Positions 52,792-60,761 of a stretch of 64,000 nucleotides of DNA are shown here, piece after piece. A program made the position numbers and the translations under genes. Source of the DNA: Streptomyces canus (GTDB taxonomy: Bacteria; Actinomycetota; Actinomycetes; Streptomycetales; Streptomycetaceae). The DNA is taken from NCBI RefSeq assembly GCF_001514145.1, contig NZ_KQ948660.1, positions 413,658-477,657 of the forward strand. Reading direction: 5' to 3'. How positions within the stretch are numbered: position 1 is the stretch's first letter; each line of letters starts with the position of its first letter. Below the pieces are notes generated by a model, which was given only the letters and a program-made list of their open reading frames with translations, searched no databases and was not told the DNA's origin.

Positions 52792-52876
52792 GGGACCCCA
52801 TTCGTCGACGGTCTCGGATACAGGTCTAGTCCAATTCCAGAATACGCCGCTCCGGGGCCCCGCTCACCAGCGCATC

Positions 52877-53472
52877 TCAGCCGAAGATGTTCAACTCCTC
52901 CGTCTCCGCCCCCGCGAGCTCGTACGCCCGCCCCTCCACCGGACGCCCCGAGTACAGCCGTACGAGGGTCGCCGCGTCCCCGATGTACCGCGCCGGAGTG
53001 CGGTCACCGGCCACATCGCCCAGGCGGACCGGTTCGTCCAGGTCGTCGACGTCGGCGTGGAGGGGGAGGTGGCCGCGTTCCCGGGTCGTACGGGCCAGCA
53101 GGGCCAGCGCGTCCGGGAGGCCGGGACCCGCGTATGCCCCCGGCTCCCCGAGGACGTCCCGTACGTCCCCGGCGTGCACCCTCCCCCACTGCCTTAAAGG
53201 CGTGGGGGACCCCCACCCCGAGCCCGATTCTGTCCAGCACCCCGCCCGCCGCGGCGATCACCGGGCCCGCCTCCGTCATCCCGCGCTCCAGCTCGTCCAC
53301 GACCTACCAGCACGTCCCGCACGCTCCACCCCGGACACGCCCGCGTCGGCAGCGCGAAATCGGCGTCCGGACGGGAGCGCAGGAGGGGGATCAGGGCGTC
53401 GCGCTCGCCGGCCAGGAGGCGGCCGGGGAGGTCGGGATCACGTACGGCGTCGGTGGCCATGTCCGTAGTCAT
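52877..53472 (-). pseudogene. MDMPI/TIGR03083-type protein, decayed by deletion and insertion
   Basis: Reading the minus strand: ATG 53472 starts MTTDMATDAVRDPDLPGRLL and reaches CPGWSVRDVL (to ~53308), the usual N-terminal signature of maleylpyruvate-isomerase-like mycothiol-dependent proteins. Then the frame changes and resumes at VDELERGMTEAGPVIAAAGG (53300 on), with roughly 40 residues missing by comparison with the family. At ~53217 a short palindromic insert interrupts the second frame; the third frame gives MHAGDVRDVLGEPGAYAGPG to ELNIFG. Two independent lesions mean no functional protein. Confidence 0.8.
53181..53216. repeat. Palindromic mini-insertion in the MDMPI pseudogene
   Basis: ctcccccactgccttaaagg followed by cgtgggggacccccac lies exactly where WVHAGDV should be preceded by GLGE in the family. 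cccccac (53183-53189) pairs with gtggggg (53202-53208), with inner gcctt/aaggc pairs: a 26-nt hairpin. Hairpins of this composition (ccccc-ac-GCC...GGC-gtggggg) recur in Streptomyces genomes, so this looks like a mobile or repeat-derived REP-like element. Copy number was not checked. Confidence 0.65.
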
Positions 53473-53514
53473 GGGGGTCAAACTGCCAGGGCCGCCGCGC
53501 GGGACAATGAGGCC

Positions 53515-54159
53515 ATGGCCGATCTCGACGACCTCCGCGACCGTTTCGCCCATGCCCTGGAGAGGGCCCGTCCCAGAGGCGAAGGATCCGACCCGGCGCC
53601 GTACGCCGACAACCTGCTCACCCGCTGGCAGGAGCCGCAGCGCCGCTACCACACCGTCCACCACCTGACGGCGGTCCTCGACCACATCGACGTGCTGGAG
53701 GAGTACGCGGACGACCCGCATCTGGTGCGCCTCGCGGCCTGGTTCCACGACGCCGTCTACCTCCCGGACCGCTCGGAGAACGAGGAACGCTCCGCCCGAC
53801 TGGCCGAACGCGCCCTCCCCGAGGCCGGACTCACCCAGGAAGGCACGGCCGAGGTCGCCCGCCTCGTCCGCCTCACCACCACCCACGCCCCCGCCGACGA
53901 CGACCGCAACGGCCAGGTCCTCTGCGACGCCGACCTCGCGATCCTCGCCGCCCCGCCCTCCGCCTACGCCGCCTACACGGCCGCCGTACGCGAGGAGTAC
54001 GGCTTCGTCCCGACCGACGCCTTCCGTGAGGGCCGGTCCGCAATCCTGCGCCAACTGCTGGACCTGCCCCGCCTGTTCAGGACGCCGTACGGAGCACGGG
54101 AATGGGAGGCCACAGCCCGTTACAACCTCACCTCGGAGCTGGAAATGCTGTCGCTCTGA
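53515..54159 (+). CDS. HD-domain phosphohydrolase
   Basis: 214 residues from ATG 53515. HD-superfamily motifs: RRYHTVHHLTAVLDHI, then RLAAWFHDAVYLPDRSENEERSARLAERAL (HD), and DADLAILAAPPSAYAAYTAAVREEY. This matches the predicted metal-dependent HD phosphohydrolase group (COG4339) known only as conserved proteins. Probable nucleotide phosphohydrolase. It is on the same strand as, and just upstream of, the MDMPI-GNAT fusion gene. Confidence 0.88.
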   Translation: MADLDDLRDRFAHALERARPRGEGSDPAPYADNLLTRWQEPQRRYHTVHHLTAVLDHIDVLEEYADDPHLVRLAAWFHDAVYLPDRSENEERSARLAERALPEAGLTQEGTAEVARLVRLTTTHAPADDDRNGQVLCDADLAILAAPPSAYAAYTAAVREEYGFVPTDAFREGRSAILRQLLDLPRLFRTPYGAREWEATARYNLTSELEMLSL

Positions 54160-54185
54160 GGCGCCCGGCGCCTTACCCTGCCCGC

Positions 54186-55289
54186 ATGGCAGACACGGGC
54201 GGGGAACGGGTGACGGAGGCCGTCGCGGACGCGGTGGCGGTGCTGCGGGCGGCGGTGGACCAGGACTGGACGGCCGTGAAGCCGCCCGGGATGGAGTGGA
54301 ACGTCCACGAGACGGCCTTCCACATCTGCGGCTGCCTGATCGCGTACGCCGCGAACCTGGCCGGAGGCGCCCAGGACGCCTACGTCCCCTTCGACATCAC
54401 GCTCGACGAGGGCACCGACAACACGGGCCTGCTGCATGTCCTGGAGACAGGCGGCGCCCTGCTCACCGCGGCGGTCCGCACCGCGCCCCGCGAGGCCCGT
54501 GCTTTCCACCCGTACCCCTTCCGCAGCGCGAACCGCGCGGGCTTCGCCGCGATGGGCGTCACCGAGGTGCTGCTGCACACGTACGACATCGCGCAGGGCC
54601 TGGACCTCGACTACGAGCCCCCCGCCCACCTCCCCGAGTACGTCCTCACCCGGATCTTCCCCGAGGTCCAGCCGGGCCCCGACCCCTGGCGCACCCTCCT
54701 GTGGGCCACCGGTCGCGGCGACCTGCCCGGCCGCGCCCCGCGCACGGAATGGCGCTGGAGCAACAACCTCGTCCTGCCCACCGAACGCCTCACCCTCCAG
54801 GGCGTCACCCCCGCGTCCGCCGCCGAACTGGCCGCGGGCGGCGACGGGGACTTCGACTGGGTCGAGGACGGCCCCTTCGAGGGCACCCGCGAGGCCGCGG
54901 GCATGACCATCAAGGCCTACGAAGCCGGCGTCCACCGCCCGGAGTTCGGCCTCTTCGCCCTCGTACGACGGGAGGACGGCCGCGCGATCGGCGGCATGGG
55001 CTTCCACGGCGCCCCCGACGACGACGGCCGCGCGGAGGTCGGCTACGACCTCGCCGAGAGCGCCCGCGGCCAGGGCTACGCCACGGAGGCCCTGCGCGCC
55101 CTCAGCGACTGGGCCCTGGCCCGCGACGACGTGCGCAGCCTCTGCGCCACCATCGAGCCCGACAACGCCGCCTCGCAGCGGGTGATCGCCCGGGCCGGGT
55201 ACGTCCGGGCGACGGTGGAGGAGGAGCAGGCGTACGAGGAGGCGGAACCGGGCCTTCAGCTGTACGTCCTGCCCGGCCGGGCCGGTTAA
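54186..55289 (+). CDS. Fusion of MDMPI_N/DinB-like domain and GNAT acetyltransferase
   Basis: 367 residues from ATG 54186. Residues 1-185 are a DinB-superfamily, maleylpyruvate-isomerase N-terminal-type four-helix bundle (PPGMEWNVHETAFHICGCLIAYAANL; conserved His at HETAFH; VLLHTYDIAQGLDLD), expected to bind a divalent metal and mycothiol. Residues about 215-365 are a RimJ/RimL-type GNAT domain (GFHGAPDDDGRAEVGYDLAESARGQGYATEALRALSDWAL, ATIEPDNAASQRVIARAGY). A plausible role is acetylation of a mycothiol-linked or amino-containing substrate; this is speculative. Confidence 0.82.
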   Translation: MADTGGERVTEAVADAVAVLRAAVDQDWTAVKPPGMEWNVHETAFHICGCLIAYAANLAGGAQDAYVPFDITLDEGTDNTGLLHVLETGGALLTAAVRTAPREARAFHPYPFRSANRAGFAAMGVTEVLLHTYDIAQGLDLDYEPPAHLPEYVLTRIFPEVQPGPDPWRTLLWATGRGDLPGRAPRTEWRWSNNLVLPTERLTLQGVTPASAAELAAGGDGDFDWVEDGPFEGTREAAGMTIKAYEAGVHRPEFGLFALVRREDGRAIGGMGFHGAPDDDGRAEVGYDLAESARGQGYATEALRALSDWALARDDVRSLCATIEPDNAASQRVIARAGYVRATVEEEQAYEEAEPGLQLYVLPGRAG

Positions 55290-55546
55290 CGGCCTTTGGG
55301 CCGCCGCAGTCCCGCCCCCGTGAGCAGCCGCACCACCTCGCGGCTGCTGACCTCCACCGCGCCGGCCGCCACGACGTCCGCGTACCGGTGCGACGGTATG
55401 TCGTAGTGGTCGCGTTCGAAGGCGCGCCTCGGGACGCCCAGCTCATCGGCGAAGGCGTGCAGTTCGTCGAAGGAGGCGTCGCTGATCAGGTGGGACCACA
55501 TGCGGCCGTGCCCCGGCCAGGTGGGTGGGTCGATGTAGACGGTCAC
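55286..55546 (-). CDS. DUF4031 domain protein
   Basis: 86 residues from GTG 55546, whose GTGA overlaps the stop of the upstream gene. VTVYIDPPTWPGHGRMWSHL and ISDASFDELHAFADELGVPR, then FERDHYDIPSHRYADVVAAG match DUF4031 of unknown function; conserved His and Asp residues suggest a metal site. Four-base overlap with the convergent fusion gene. The upstream extension in frame is a GC-rich shadow. Confidence 0.85.
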   Translation of the reverse strand: MTVYIDPPTWPGHGRMWSHLISDASFDELHAFADELGVPRRAFERDHYDIPSHRYADVVAAGAVEVSSREVVRLLTGAGLRRPKGR

Positions 55547-55926
55547 GAGGACGAGGTCCCGCCCGCCGTGGTCCCGAGCGAGCCGACCGCCGCGACCTTC
55601 ACACCCGCCTTGTGGCACACCCAGTGCGGGTCGGGGCCGAGCTCCGGCTCGACGTCCAGGGCGTGCGGGTCTCCGGAGCCGCACACCGGGCACAGGGGCC
55701 AGCGGCCGTAGCGCTCGAGAAGGGCGTCCTGGACGTCCTGGGCGACCAGGCCCGCCACGAACTCGGCGCCCTCGGGCCACTGCTCCACCCACCAGCGCCG
55801 CTGTACGACGGAGTCCTCCACCAACGACACCACGTCGGCCGCGGCGACCTCGTTGGCGGCCAGGTCGGCGAGTACGAGGGCGCGTGCCGTGTGCAGGCTC
55901 TGTTCCAGTGGACCGATCGACTCCAT
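55543..55926 (-). CDS. Zinc-ribbon-like small protein, unknown
   Basis: 127 residues from ATG 55926. Helical N-terminus (MESIGPLEQSLHTARALVLA, VSLVEDSVVQRRWWVEQWPE), then CPVCGSGDPHALDVEPELGP with DPHWVCH: a C-x2-C and a C-x-H or H-x3-C pair, a likely zinc ribbon. Translationally coupled to DUF4031 by a four-base overlap. The pair is often conserved together in Streptomyces from what I recall. Function unknown. Confidence 0.75.
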   Translation of the reverse strand: MESIGPLEQSLHTARALVLADLAANEVAAADVVSLVEDSVVQRRWWVEQWPEGAEFVAGLVAQDVQDALLERYGRWPLCPVCGSGDPHALDVEPELGPDPHWVCHKAGVKVAAVGSLGTTAGGTSSS

Positions 55927-55964
55927 GGTGCCATTGTGCGCGCTCTTGACCACGGGCCCGGGCC

Positions 55965-56008
55965 GAAAATATCTTTCACATGTGCCCCAGGAAGTGAAGG
56001 AAATTTTC
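55965..56008. promoter_or_regulatory. Imperfect 13-bp dyad overlapping the murR-like start: candidate operator
   Basis: gaaaatatctttc (55965-55977) and gaaggaaattttc (55996-56008) are inverted copies matching at 11 of 13 positions, centres 31 bp apart (about three helical turns). The AT-rich arms stand out in GC-rich sequence and flank the GTG start at 55982. RpiR-family regulators bind such sites; autoregulation and control of the divergent genes are plausible. Confidence 0.6.
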
Positions 56009-56869
56009 GGCAGCGCTCTCGCCTCGAAGGTGCGCACGCTGGGTCCGTCCATGACCCGCTCGATGCAGCGGGTCGCCGAGGCCGTCGCGAAGGACCCCGC
56101 GGGCTGCGCGGCGCTCACCGTCACGGGCCTCGCGGAACTGACCGGGACGAGCGAGGCGACCGTGGTGCGGACGGCGCGGCTGCTGGGGTATCCCGGGTAC
56201 CGCGACCTGCGGCTCGCCCTCGCCGGGCTGGCTGCCCAGCAGCAGTCCGGGCGGTCGCCCGCGATCACCACGGACATCGCGGTGGACGACTCGCTCGCGG
56301 ACGTGGTCGCCAAACTCGCCTACGACGAACAGCAGACCCTCGCGGACACGGCGGCCGGGCTGGACACCGTGCAGTTGGGGGCGGCGGTCACCGCGACGGC
56401 CTCGGCGCGGCGGATCGACGTGTACGGCGTGGGGGCGTCCGGTCTCGTCGCCCAGGACCTCACGCAGAAGCTGCTGCGCATAGGGCTGATAGCCCAGGCG
56501 CACAGCGATCCCCATCTCGCCGTGACGAACGCCGTGCAGTTGCGGTCGGGCGACGTGGCGATCGCGATCACGCACTCCGGGGCGACAGGCGATGTCATCG
56601 AGCCGCTGCGCGTCGCCTTCGAACACGGGGCCACGACCGTCGCCATCACCGGGCGGCCGGGCGGGGCGGTGGCGCAGTACGCCGACCATGTGCTGACGAC
56701 GTCCACGGCCCGGGAGAGTGAGCTGCGGCCGGCCGCGATGTCCTCGCGGACGAGTCAGCTGCTGGTGGTGGACTGTCTGTTCGTGGGGGTGGCGCAGCGG
56801 ACGTACGAGACGGCGGCGCCGGCGCTGGCCGCGTCCTACGAGGCGCTGGCGCACCGGCATCGTCGATAG
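55982..56869 (+). CDS. MurR/RpiR family transcriptional regulator
   Basis: 295 residues from GTG 55982 (GTG 55994 also possible). RpiR HTH domain at about 20-75 (MTRSMQRVAEAVAKDPAGCAALTVTGLAELTGTSEATVVRTARLLGYPGYRDLRLAL) and a SIS sugar-isomerase domain at about 130-255 (RIDVYGVGASGLVAQDLTQKLLRIG, LRSGDVAIAITHSGATGDVIEPLRVA). In E. coli, MurR binds MurNAc-6-phosphate and represses murQP; the following gene is murQ. It is probably the sensor of cell-wall recycling here. Confidence 0.92.
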   Translation: MPQEVKEIFGSALASKVRTLGPSMTRSMQRVAEAVAKDPAGCAALTVTGLAELTGTSEATVVRTARLLGYPGYRDLRLALAGLAAQQQSGRSPAITTDIAVDDSLADVVAKLAYDEQQTLADTAAGLDTVQLGAAVTATASARRIDVYGVGASGLVAQDLTQKLLRIGLIAQAHSDPHLAVTNAVQLRSGDVAIAITHSGATGDVIEPLRVAFEHGATTVAITGRPGGAVAQYADHVLTTSTARESELRPAAMSSRTSQLLVVDCLFVGVAQRTYETAAPALAASYEALAHRHRR

Positions 56870-56903
56870 TTGATCGGAACGCAACTCTGAAAGAGTCACC
56901 GCC

Positions 56904-57839
56904 ATGACGTCCACGTCCCCTTCCCGTGAACTGCGTGCCGCGTTGGAGTCGCTCACCACCGAGGCCTTTCGGCCCGAGCTCGCCGACATCGATCAGTTGC
57001 CGACCCTCGACATCGCCCGGCTGATGAACGGCGAGGACGCCTCCGTGGCCGCCGCGGTGTCCCGGCGCTTGCCGCAGATCGCCGCCGCCATCGACGCGAT
57101 CGCCGACCGGATGGCCCGGGGCGGACGGCTGATCTACGCCGGTGCGGGCACCGCCGGACGCCTCGGCGTGCTGGACGCCTCCGAGTGTCCGCCGACCTTC
57201 AACACCGACCCCGCCCAGGTCGTGGGCCTGATCGCGGGCGGCTCCGAGGCCATGGTCACCTCCGTCGAGGGGGCGGAGGACTCGGCGGAACTGGCGCGGG
57301 CCGACCTCGACGGGCTCGCGGTGACGGACGTGGACACGGTGGTCGGGGTGTCCGCGTCCGGTCGTACCCCTTACGCCGTGGGCGCGGTGGAACACGCCCG
57401 CGCGCAGGGGGCGTTGACGGTCGGCCTGTCCTGCAACGCGGACAGCGCGCTCGCCGCGGCCGCCGACCACGGCATCGAGGTGGTTGTCGGCCCCGAGCTG
57501 CTCACCGGCTCGACCCGCCTCAAGGCGGGCACGGCCCAGAAGCTCGTCCTCAACATGCTGTCGACGATCACGATGATCCGCCTCGGCAAGACCTACGGAA
57601 ACCTGATGGTCGACGTCCGCGCCTCCAACGAGAAGCTGCGGGCCCGCTCCCGCCGTATCGTCGCCCTCGCCACCGGAGCCGACGACGAGGAGGTCGAGCG
57701 TGCCCTGGCCGCCACGGACGGCGAGGTGAAGAACGCCATCCTGACCATCCTGGCCGACGTGGACGGCCCCACGGCGGCCCGGCTCCTGGAGGAGTCCGAC
57801 GGCCACCTGCGCGCGGCACTGGCGGCCACGACCCGCTAG
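56904..57839 (+). CDS. murQ: N-acetylmuramic acid 6-phosphate etherase
   Basis: 311 residues. SIS-domain lyase that removes the lactyl ether from MurNAc-6-phosphate to give GlcNAc-6-phosphate, a peptidoglycan recycling step. RLIYAGAGTAGRLGVLDASECPPTFNTDPAQVVGLIAGG holds the sugar-phosphate loop and the catalytic Glu in ASECPPTF; VVGVSASGRTPY and STRLKAGTAQKLVLNMLSTITMIRLGKTYGNLMVDV complete the fold. No MurP-type PTS or AnmK gene is adjacent. Thirty-four bp downstream of the regulator gene; likely one operon. Confidence 0.95.
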   Translation: MTSTSPSRELRAALESLTTEAFRPELADIDQLPTLDIARLMNGEDASVAAAVSRRLPQIAAAIDAIADRMARGGRLIYAGAGTAGRLGVLDASECPPTFNTDPAQVVGLIAGGSEAMVTSVEGAEDSAELARADLDGLAVTDVDTVVGVSASGRTPYAVGAVEHARAQGALTVGLSCNADSALAAAADHGIEVVVGPELLTGSTRLKAGTAQKLVLNMLSTITMIRLGKTYGNLMVDVRASNEKLRARSRRIVALATGADDEEVERALAATDGEVKNAILTILADVDGPTAARLLEESDGHLRAALAATTR

Positions 57840-57844
57840 CGAGC

Positions 57845-58483
57845 TCAGCTGCGGACGAGGATCGCGTGGGTGACGTTCGGTGAGCTGACCATCTCGGACA
57901 CCCGGTAACCGTCGATCCCGTCGCCCAGGTCGTCGAGCGGCCGCTCCCCGCGTCCGATGAGGAGCGGCGCGATCACCAGGTGGAGTTCGTCGATCAGCCC
58001 GGCGCGCAGATACTGCCGGATGACCGCCGCCCCGCCGCCGATCCGGACGTCCTTGCCGCCCGCGGCGTCGAAGGCACGCTGAAGGACCGTCTCCGGCGGC
58101 TCGTCGGTGAAGTGGAAGGTGGTTCCGCCGGCCATCTCCAGTGCCGGGCGCAGATGGTGGGTGTGCACGAAGACGTCGTGGTGGTACGGCGGGTTGTCGC
58201 CCCACCAGCCCTGCCAGGACTCGTCCTCCCACGGCCCGCGCTGCGGACCGAACATGTTCCGCCCCATGATCGTGGCGCCGATGTTCTGATCACCGCGGAC
58301 GAAGTAGTCGACATCGATCCCGGACTTCCCCGCGGCCGCGTCCTGCGACGCGGACATGAACCAGCTGTGCAGGTCGTCGCCCCAGCCGACACCGTCACCG
58401 AACGGGGCGTTCAGTCGCTGGTTCGGACCGGCCATGAAGCCGTCGAGGGAGATCGTCACGTTGTGTACCCGGACCTTGGGCAT
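57845..58483 (-). CDS. Dihydrofolate reductase/RibD-type reductase domain protein
   Basis: 212 residues from ATG 58483 (GTG 58492 in frame; GAGAGG precedes). RibD_C fold: VHNVTISLDGFMAGPNQ, IGATIMGRNMFGPQRGPW, VRIGGGAAVIRQYLRAGLIDELHLVIAPLLIGRGERPLD. These proteins bind NADPH and are similar to the reductase half of RibD and to DHFR; the substrate is generally unknown. Ends five bases from the convergent murQ stop. Confidence 0.9.
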   Translation of the reverse strand: MPKVRVHNVTISLDGFMAGPNQRLNAPFGDGVGWGDDLHSWFMSASQDAAAGKSGIDVDYFVRGDQNIGATIMGRNMFGPQRGPWEDESWQGWWGDNPPYHHDVFVHTHHLRPALEMAGGTTFHFTDEPPETVLQRAFDAAGGKDVRIGGGAAVIRQYLRAGLIDELHLVIAPLLIGRGERPLDDLGDGIDGYRVSEMVSSPNVTHAILVRS

Positions 58484-58513
58484 GTCCTTCACCTCTCGTG
58501 TGGTGTCGTGCTC

Positions 58514-59200
58514 TCACCCGTGCGTCGTTCCGAGACTGCCTGGATCGACATCCCCGCGCACCTTTTTCCAGACGAGGGTGTAGCGCCAGAAGAGCCGCCG
58601 CCTCAGCCGGGCGCCGGGGAGGACGCGGCGGACCTCGCGGGCGAGCTCGGTGTAGGGGACGTCCGCCGGGCGGGTCGGGGCGGTCATCGCGACGGGACGC
58701 TGTGGTGCCGTACGTCCCCCGTTCTTGACCAAGCCTGTGACCAGGTTGAGCGGGACGGACGCGAGGCCGAGGAGTGTCTGGACGCGCGTGTCTTCTCGCG
58801 TCAGCCCGACGATCACCAGGGTTCCGCCGGGGGCCAGCTGTTGTCGGAAGCGGGTGAGGGTCTCGGTCAGGGGGAGGTGATGGAGAACGGCGACGCAGGT
58901 GATGACGTCGTAGGGGGCACCTTCGTCGTACGACAGCCCGTCCGCGACGGAGAAGGTGACGGGGAGGTCGGGATCGGTCAACTCGCGTGCCTTGTCGATG
59001 ATTCGCTCGTCGCTGTCGATGCCGTGCACGTGTGTCGCGCGGGTCGCCAGCAGCCGCACGAGATCCCCGGCACCGCAGCCGACGTCGAGGGCGCGGTCGA
59101 AGCGGCGGGGCAACTGCCGCATGAGCCACGGGTGGAAGTGGGCGTTGTGGGACCAGGGGTGGGCGTCGTTGAAGCGAGCGAGGGCGTCCAGGAGCGGCAT
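58514..59200 (-). CDS. Class I SAM-dependent methyltransferase
   Basis: 228 residues. AdoMet-binding motif I is ALDVGCGAGDLVRLLA, motif II VHGIDSDERIIDKARELT, motif III-type YDVITCVAVLHHLP, motif IV GGTLVIVGLTREDTRV. The C-terminal half (140-228) has a basic helical end. This type is a frequent small-molecule or tRNA-type methyltransferase; substrate undetermined. It is 30 bp upstream of the RibD-like gene on the same strand, probably co-transcribed. Confidence 0.92.
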   Translation of the reverse strand: MPLLDALARFNDAHPWSHNAHFHPWLMRQLPRRFDRALDVGCGAGDLVRLLATRATHVHGIDSDERIIDKARELTDPDLPVTFSVADGLSYDEGAPYDVITCVAVLHHLPLTETLTRFRQQLAPGGTLVIVGLTREDTRVQTLLGLASVPLNLVTGLVKNGGRTAPQRPVAMTAPTRPADVPYTELAREVRRVLPGARLRRRLFWRYTLVWKKVRGDVDPGSLGTTHG

Positions 59201-59209
59201 GGGTTCATT

Positions 59210-59614
59210 TCAACAGGGCATGCGGCCCTCGTTGTTGACCTTGCGCACCCTGGCCCGCAGCACGTCGCCCTGCGGGGCGGGCCTGGTGGACCCGGGCTCG
59301 CAGTCCCACTCCCGGCCCCCGCCGAGGGGCCTGAGCTGCACTCTTCCCCCCAGGTGCGCCATCACCTCCCCCACGCGTCCGTCCCGCTCGTCGACGACGT
59401 ACGACCCCACCGGCGGCCTCTCCCCGCGCAGCACGGACGCCAGCCGCTCGGCCGTGCGTACGTTGCAGCGGCCGAGGTCGACCAGGGCGAAGGGTTCGTC
59501 GCCGGCGCCGGTGAGGGGGTCGACGGCGAGGGACGGCAGGACGATGCCCACGCCCACCAGGGCCGCTCGCAGGGACTCCAGGACTTCTTGGGTGGACCGC
59601 ACGCTTTCCTCCAT
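59210..59614 (-). CDS. Unknown protein, divergent from HTH regulator
   Basis: 134 residues from ATG 59614 (MEESVRSTQEVLESLRAALV); the longer frame crosses into the promoter region. LPSLAVDPLTGAGDEPFALVDLGRCNVRTAERLASVLR has conserved turns, and the basic C-terminal half GGREWDCEPGSTRP with one Cys may contact DNA. It resembles small streptomycete proteins found divergent from DUF5753 regulators. Real coding bias; no family name recalled. Confidence 0.65.
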   Translation of the reverse strand: MEESVRSTQEVLESLRAALVGVGIVLPSLAVDPLTGAGDEPFALVDLGRCNVRTAERLASVLRGERPPVGSYVVDERDGRVGEVMAHLGGRVQLRPLGGGREWDCEPGSTRPAPQGDVLRARVRKVNNEGRMPC

Positions 59615-59718
59615 CGGCACGGTGAGTTTGCCGTACGCAACACAGCGTGTCCGGCGCGCCCCTAACCTGGCCATACGGACCAGCCCAACAACCTCACCTG
59701 ATGGATGGGGAGCCTCAC

Positions 59719-60558
59719 ATGCCGGGACCGAAGGACCTCGACCCGTCGTCGTCACCGAGGGCGCTGCTGGGCGCGGAGCTGCGGCACGCGAGAGAGAAGG
59801 CCGGGCTGAGCCAGGAGGAGCTGGGGCAACGGCTGTTCGTGAGCGGGTCGTTCGTGGGGCAGCTGGAGGCGGGGACGCGAAGGATGCAGCGGGATGTCGC
59901 GCGACAGCTGGACGAGGTGCTGGGGACGGAGGACTTCTTCCTGCGGAACTGTGGGGCGTCGGCGAAGTCGAAGTATCCCGAGCACTTCGCGGAGGCTGCG
60001 GAGGCGGAGGCTCGGGCGTCGGCGATCAGTCAGTACGCGCCGCTGCTGATCCCGGGGTTGCTTCAGACACCGGCGTACGCGGAGGCCGTGTTCCGTGCGT
60101 ACAGGCCGACGGCGCCGGATGCGGAGATCGACGCCCTGGTCGCAGCACGCGTCGAACGCACTCGCGTCCTCGACGATCCAACAACGCCGTTGTTGTGGAT
60201 GGTGTTGGACGAGGCCGCCCTCAGAAGGTGGATCGGCGGCGGGACCGTCATGGCGGAGGCACTGCGCCATGTGGCGGGCCTCGCGCGAAGGCGCCGGATC
60301 ATCGTGCAGGTGCTGCCGTTCAGAGCCGGGGCGCACGCAGCCCTGGACGGCCCCTTGAAGCTGATGGAGTTCGACGACGCCCCCGCGCTCTCCTTTGTGG
60401 AGGCACCCGATACGGGGAAACTGTCGGACGATCCGGCCACCGTCATCCGACACACGCAGATGTTCAAGCTCCTCCTGGCCGTGTCCCTTTCCCCATCCGA
60501 TTCGCTGGCCTTGATCGAGTCGGTGGCGCAGGATTACGCCCATGAGGAACACCCCTGA
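59719..60558 (+). CDS. XRE-type HTH regulator with DUF5753 domain
   Basis: 279 residues from ATG 59719 (GGGGAG seven bases before). HTH_31 at about 20-70 (LGAELRHAREKAGLSQEELGQRLFVSGSFVGQLEAGTRRMQRDVARQLD), then DUF5753 (ISQYAPLLIPGLLQTPAYAEAVFRA; DEAALRRWIGGGTVMAEALRHVAGLARRRRIIVQVLPFRAGAHAALDGPLKLMEF; SFVEAP). These pairs with DUF397 proteins are very abundant in Streptomyces and control morphological development and antibiotic production (BldB/WhiJ-like systems). Overlaps the DUF397 gene by 17 bp. Confidence 0.95.
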   Translation: MPGPKDLDPSSSPRALLGAELRHAREKAGLSQEELGQRLFVSGSFVGQLEAGTRRMQRDVARQLDEVLGTEDFFLRNCGASAKSKYPEHFAEAAEAEARASAISQYAPLLIPGLLQTPAYAEAVFRAYRPTAPDAEIDALVAARVERTRVLDDPTTPLLWMVLDEAALRRWIGGGTVMAEALRHVAGLARRRRIIVQVLPFRAGAHAALDGPLKLMEFDDAPALSFVEAPDTGKLSDDPATVIRHTQMFKLLLAVSLSPSDSLALIESVAQDYAHEEHP

Positions 60559-60736
60559 GACCTGGCGCAAGTCCAGCTACAGCGGCGGCCAAGGTGGCGA
60601 CTGCCTCGAAGTATCCGACGGTCACCCCACCCGCGTCCCCGTCCGCGACTCCAAGACCCCCCACGGCCCGAAGCTCATGCTCCGGCCCGAGGCATGGTCC
60701 GCCTTCGTCGAGGCGGTCATAGAGGTCAGGATCTGA
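60542..60736 (+). CDS. DUF397 domain small protein
   Basis: 64 residues, TWRKSSYSGGQGGDCLEVSD, then PVRDSKTPHGPKLMLRPEAW: the DUF397 signature W-R-K-S-S-Y-S...C-V/L-E-V...R-D-S-K. Partner of the preceding DUF5753 regulator in WhiJ-type switches; small acidic partner proteins antagonise the regulator. Translationally coupled by a 17-bp overlap. Confidence 0.95.
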   Translation: MRNTPETWRKSSYSGGQGGDCLEVSDGHPTRVPVRDSKTPHGPKLMLRPEAWSAFVEAVIEVRI

Positions 60737-60761
60737 CCTAGACGGCTCCTAGCGTGGCCCC

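Noticed and set aside
49850..52801. Minus-strand frame of 983 codons opposite the HelR-like gene
   Set aside because: Antisense of a well-supported ATPase with Walker motifs; the frame has repetitive Arg/Gly composition.
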